Origin: Ignavibacteriota bacterium
GTDB lineage: Bacteria > Bacteroidota > Kapaibacteriia > Palsa-1295
Assembly (NCBI GenBank): GCA_003151215.1
Contig: PLXB01000083.1
Location: forward strand, 1,152 to 8,799
Direction: 5' to 3'
DNA: 7,648 nucleotides
Shown: in pieces, positions 6,293 through 7,648 of the stretch
Layout: each line of letters opens with the position of its first letter
How positions within the stretch are numbered: position 1 is the first letter of the stretch
Translations under genes and position numbers: made by a program
Notes under the pieces: generated by a model
What the model saw: only the letters and a program-made list of their open reading frames with translations
What the model was told of the DNA's origin: nothing
Databases searched by the model: none

Positions 6293-6340
6293 TTTTCTTT
6301 CCGCATTTTTTTCTTTTTAACTTCAATTGTTGAAAATATT

Positions 6341-7648
6341 ATGAAAAAGTTTAATATACTGATCGTCCTATTGAGCCTCATACTTATTCAATCTGCGATG
6401 GCTCAGGCACCGATAAAATTCAGTTATCAGGGTATAGCGCGCAACGCATCAGGTACGCCAATAGCAAATCAAGCGTTGGGTTTACGGTTAAGTATTTTGG
6501 ATGGCAGCGCTACCGGTTCTGTCGTTTACTCAGAAACTCAAACGGCAACAACCAATGCATACGGTCTGTATGACGTGCAGATAGGCGCAGGAACAATTCT
6601 CACCGGAACTCTAAAATCCGTTGCTTGGGCAGTAGGCGATAAGTACCTATTAGTTGAAATAGATCCGAAAGGCGGCTCATCTTATATAAACATCGGAGCT
6701 TCACAGTTATTAAGCGTACCCTATGCTCTGAATGCTCTCAATGCTCAATATCCGGTGAACCCTTTGTGGTCAACGGGAAGTGGCAATAACATTTATAACA
6801 GCAGCTTCGGCAACGTCGGTCTAAATACTACTGCACCGAATAATAAATTGCAAATTGGCGACCCTACTGCCGCTTTTAGCGACAATGATCTTGCCATCGG
6901 TAATGGCGCACAAGGGATGTCATTTTCACAGTTGGCTGCTGCATCGACGTGGTTTTCAAACACGAATTTTGCTCTTATGCCTAATGGAAATGGCGGGAAT
7001 GTAGGGATCGGAACGACGGCGCCGATATGCAATTTACAGGTAGTATCTTCACTTGGCACATATGGATTTCTGAATACTGCAGGCAATGTGCAATTAGGTA
7101 CCTATATTGATGGCTCTGCTGCGCCTGCAGGCTGGTTCGGAACACGTTCTAACCATCCCTTATGGTTATTTACGAATAATCAGAGTTCTGCTTCGATAGC
7201 AATTGCTACAAATGGAAATGTAGGCATCGGAACGGTAAATCCCGTAAGTAAAGTACAGATTGGTTCAGTCGGGTCAAGCGGTTACAAAAATGATGATCTC
7301 GCCATTGGCAATGGATCTCAGGCGATGGCTTTTGCTTTAACACCGACTGTAACGAGTTGGTATTCAACAACCGGTGATATAGGTATTTTGCCGGGAGGAA
7401 CAGGTCATGGAAGAGTGGGCATTAACACAAATTCTCCCTTCTATCCTTTAGATGTGCGGGATTACATTACTGGGACAAGCGAATATTATGCGTATTTTAA
7501 TGACGGTCACCCCTCCTCAGGCTTAGGCAGTTTTAATTCAAAATATGAAGTTATTGTGCCAAATATATCCATTTATGCAGAACAGAATATTCTGGCTTCC
7601 GAATTCGATGCTCATTCTGATGCAAGAATTAAAAGTATAACCGATATT
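6341..7648 (+). CDS. Secreted tail-fibre-like protein with start of S74 chaperone domain, 3' end outside window
   Basis: I translated 436 codons from ATG 6341 with no stop before the window edge. Residues 1-21 form a signal peptide (AMA before QAP). Residues about 26-132 are a domain familiar from Bacteroidota surface proteins: KFSYQGIARNASGTPI (26-41), an LRLSILDG strand, VVYSETQTATTN, GLYDVQIGAG and LLSVPYALNA (123-132). Then come four copies of a (N/R)VGI(G/N)T-x-x-P motif at 158-166, 220-228, 293-301 and 358-366, as in beta-rich fibre shafts. The last visible residues, ASEFDAHSDARIK (419-431), match the opening of Peptidase_S74, the intramolecular chaperone of endosialidase and other phage tail proteins, which helps trimer folding and cuts itself off beside a conserved Ser. 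Ser426 is the candidate. The rest of that domain and any sorting signal lie outside. Most likely a trimeric surface fibre or adhesin. Confidence 0.85.
   Translation, partial: MKKFNILIVLLSLILIQSAMAQAPIKFSYQGIARNASGTPIANQALGLRLSILDGSATGSVVYSETQTATTNAYGLYDVQIGAGTILTGTLKSVAWAVGDKYLLVEIDPKGGSSYINIGASQLLSVPYALNALNAQYPVNPLWSTGSGNNIYNSSFGNVGLNTTAPNNKLQIGDPTAAFSDNDLAIGNGAQGMSFSQLAAASTWFSNTNFALMPNGNGGNVGIGTTAPICNLQVVSSLGTYGFLNTAGNVQLGTYIDGSAAPAGWFGTRSNHPLWLFTNNQSSASIAIATNGNVGIGTVNPVSKVQIGSVGSSGYKNDDLAIGNGSQAMAFALTPTVTSWYSTTGDIGILPGGTGHGRVGINTNSPFYPLDVRDYITGTSEYYAYFNDGHPSSGLGSFNSKYEVIVPNISIYAEQNILASEFDAHSDARIKSITDI
6842..7438 (+). repeat. Internal duplication in the fibre shaft (two units of about 61-64 residues)
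   Basis: Residues 168-228 and 303-366 share the same order: (N/S)K(L/V)QIG, then NDLAIGNG / DDLAIGNG, then M(S/A)F, then W(F/Y)S, then PxGxG, then VGI(G/N)T-x-x-P. The DNA is also similar around the AIGNG codons (6881-6905 and 7295-7319). The units are separated by a different segment (229-302) that carries its own VGIGT motif. Confidence 0.75.

Noticed and set aside
6322..6334. TTCAA-TTG-TTGAA inverted repeat before the fibre gene
   Set aside because: Arms of only 5 bp in an AT-rich 48-bp gap. Too weak to call a terminator or operator.
6793..7086. 97-residue minus-strand frame
   Set aside because: Shadow of the fibre gene, whose + frame is open for 436 codons with recognisable repeats.

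Overview
The window most likely comes from the chromosome of a Gram-negative bacterium of the Bacteroidota / Chlorobi-Ignavibacteria-Kapabacteria part of the FCB group. The evidence is a clear type IX secretion (T9SS) C-terminal sorting domain with a YPNP motif, two N-terminal domain types I know from secreted Bacteroidota proteins, almost no Shine-Dalgarno sequences before the + strand genes, and envelope genes (mpl and a GT9 heptosyltransferase-like enzyme) typical of a diderm. The exact lineage cannot be fixed from this sequence.

Layout. Positions 1-924 (minus strand) hold the 5' part of a membrane-anchored coiled-coil protein. It has two N-terminal membrane helices and then a 61-residue tandem repeat that runs off the window edge. 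A 226-bp divergent intergenic region follows. Next come a small secreted beta-sandwich protein (1151-1543, +) and mpl (1596-2993, +), the murein tripeptide ligase of peptidoglycan recycling. A GT9 glycosyltransferase (2979-3944, -) converges on mpl with a 15-bp overlap. Its upstream region is occupied by a 116-bp MITE-like palindromic element (3955-4070). A MoxR/Mg-chelatase-type AAA+ ATPase (4145-5671, +) follows, then a weak terminator-like hairpin. The last part carries two secreted proteins: a minimal T9SS cargo (5783-6292, +) and the first 436 residues of a tail-fibre-like protein (6341-7648, +) that ends in the opening motif of an S74 intramolecular chaperone domain.

How it fits together. 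The theme is the cell envelope and surface: peptidoglycan recycling, glycan assembly, secreted or surface proteins and an inner-membrane coiled-coil protein. I see no operon that forces a single pathway, no RNA genes, no CRISPR array and no intact insertion sequence. I do not see a convincing new multi-gene system. The points most worth a second look are the two-level repeat in the coiled-coil gene, the palindromic element next to the glycosyltransferase start, the hairpin abutting the mpl start codon, and the S74-chaperone fibre beside a T9SS cargo gene.
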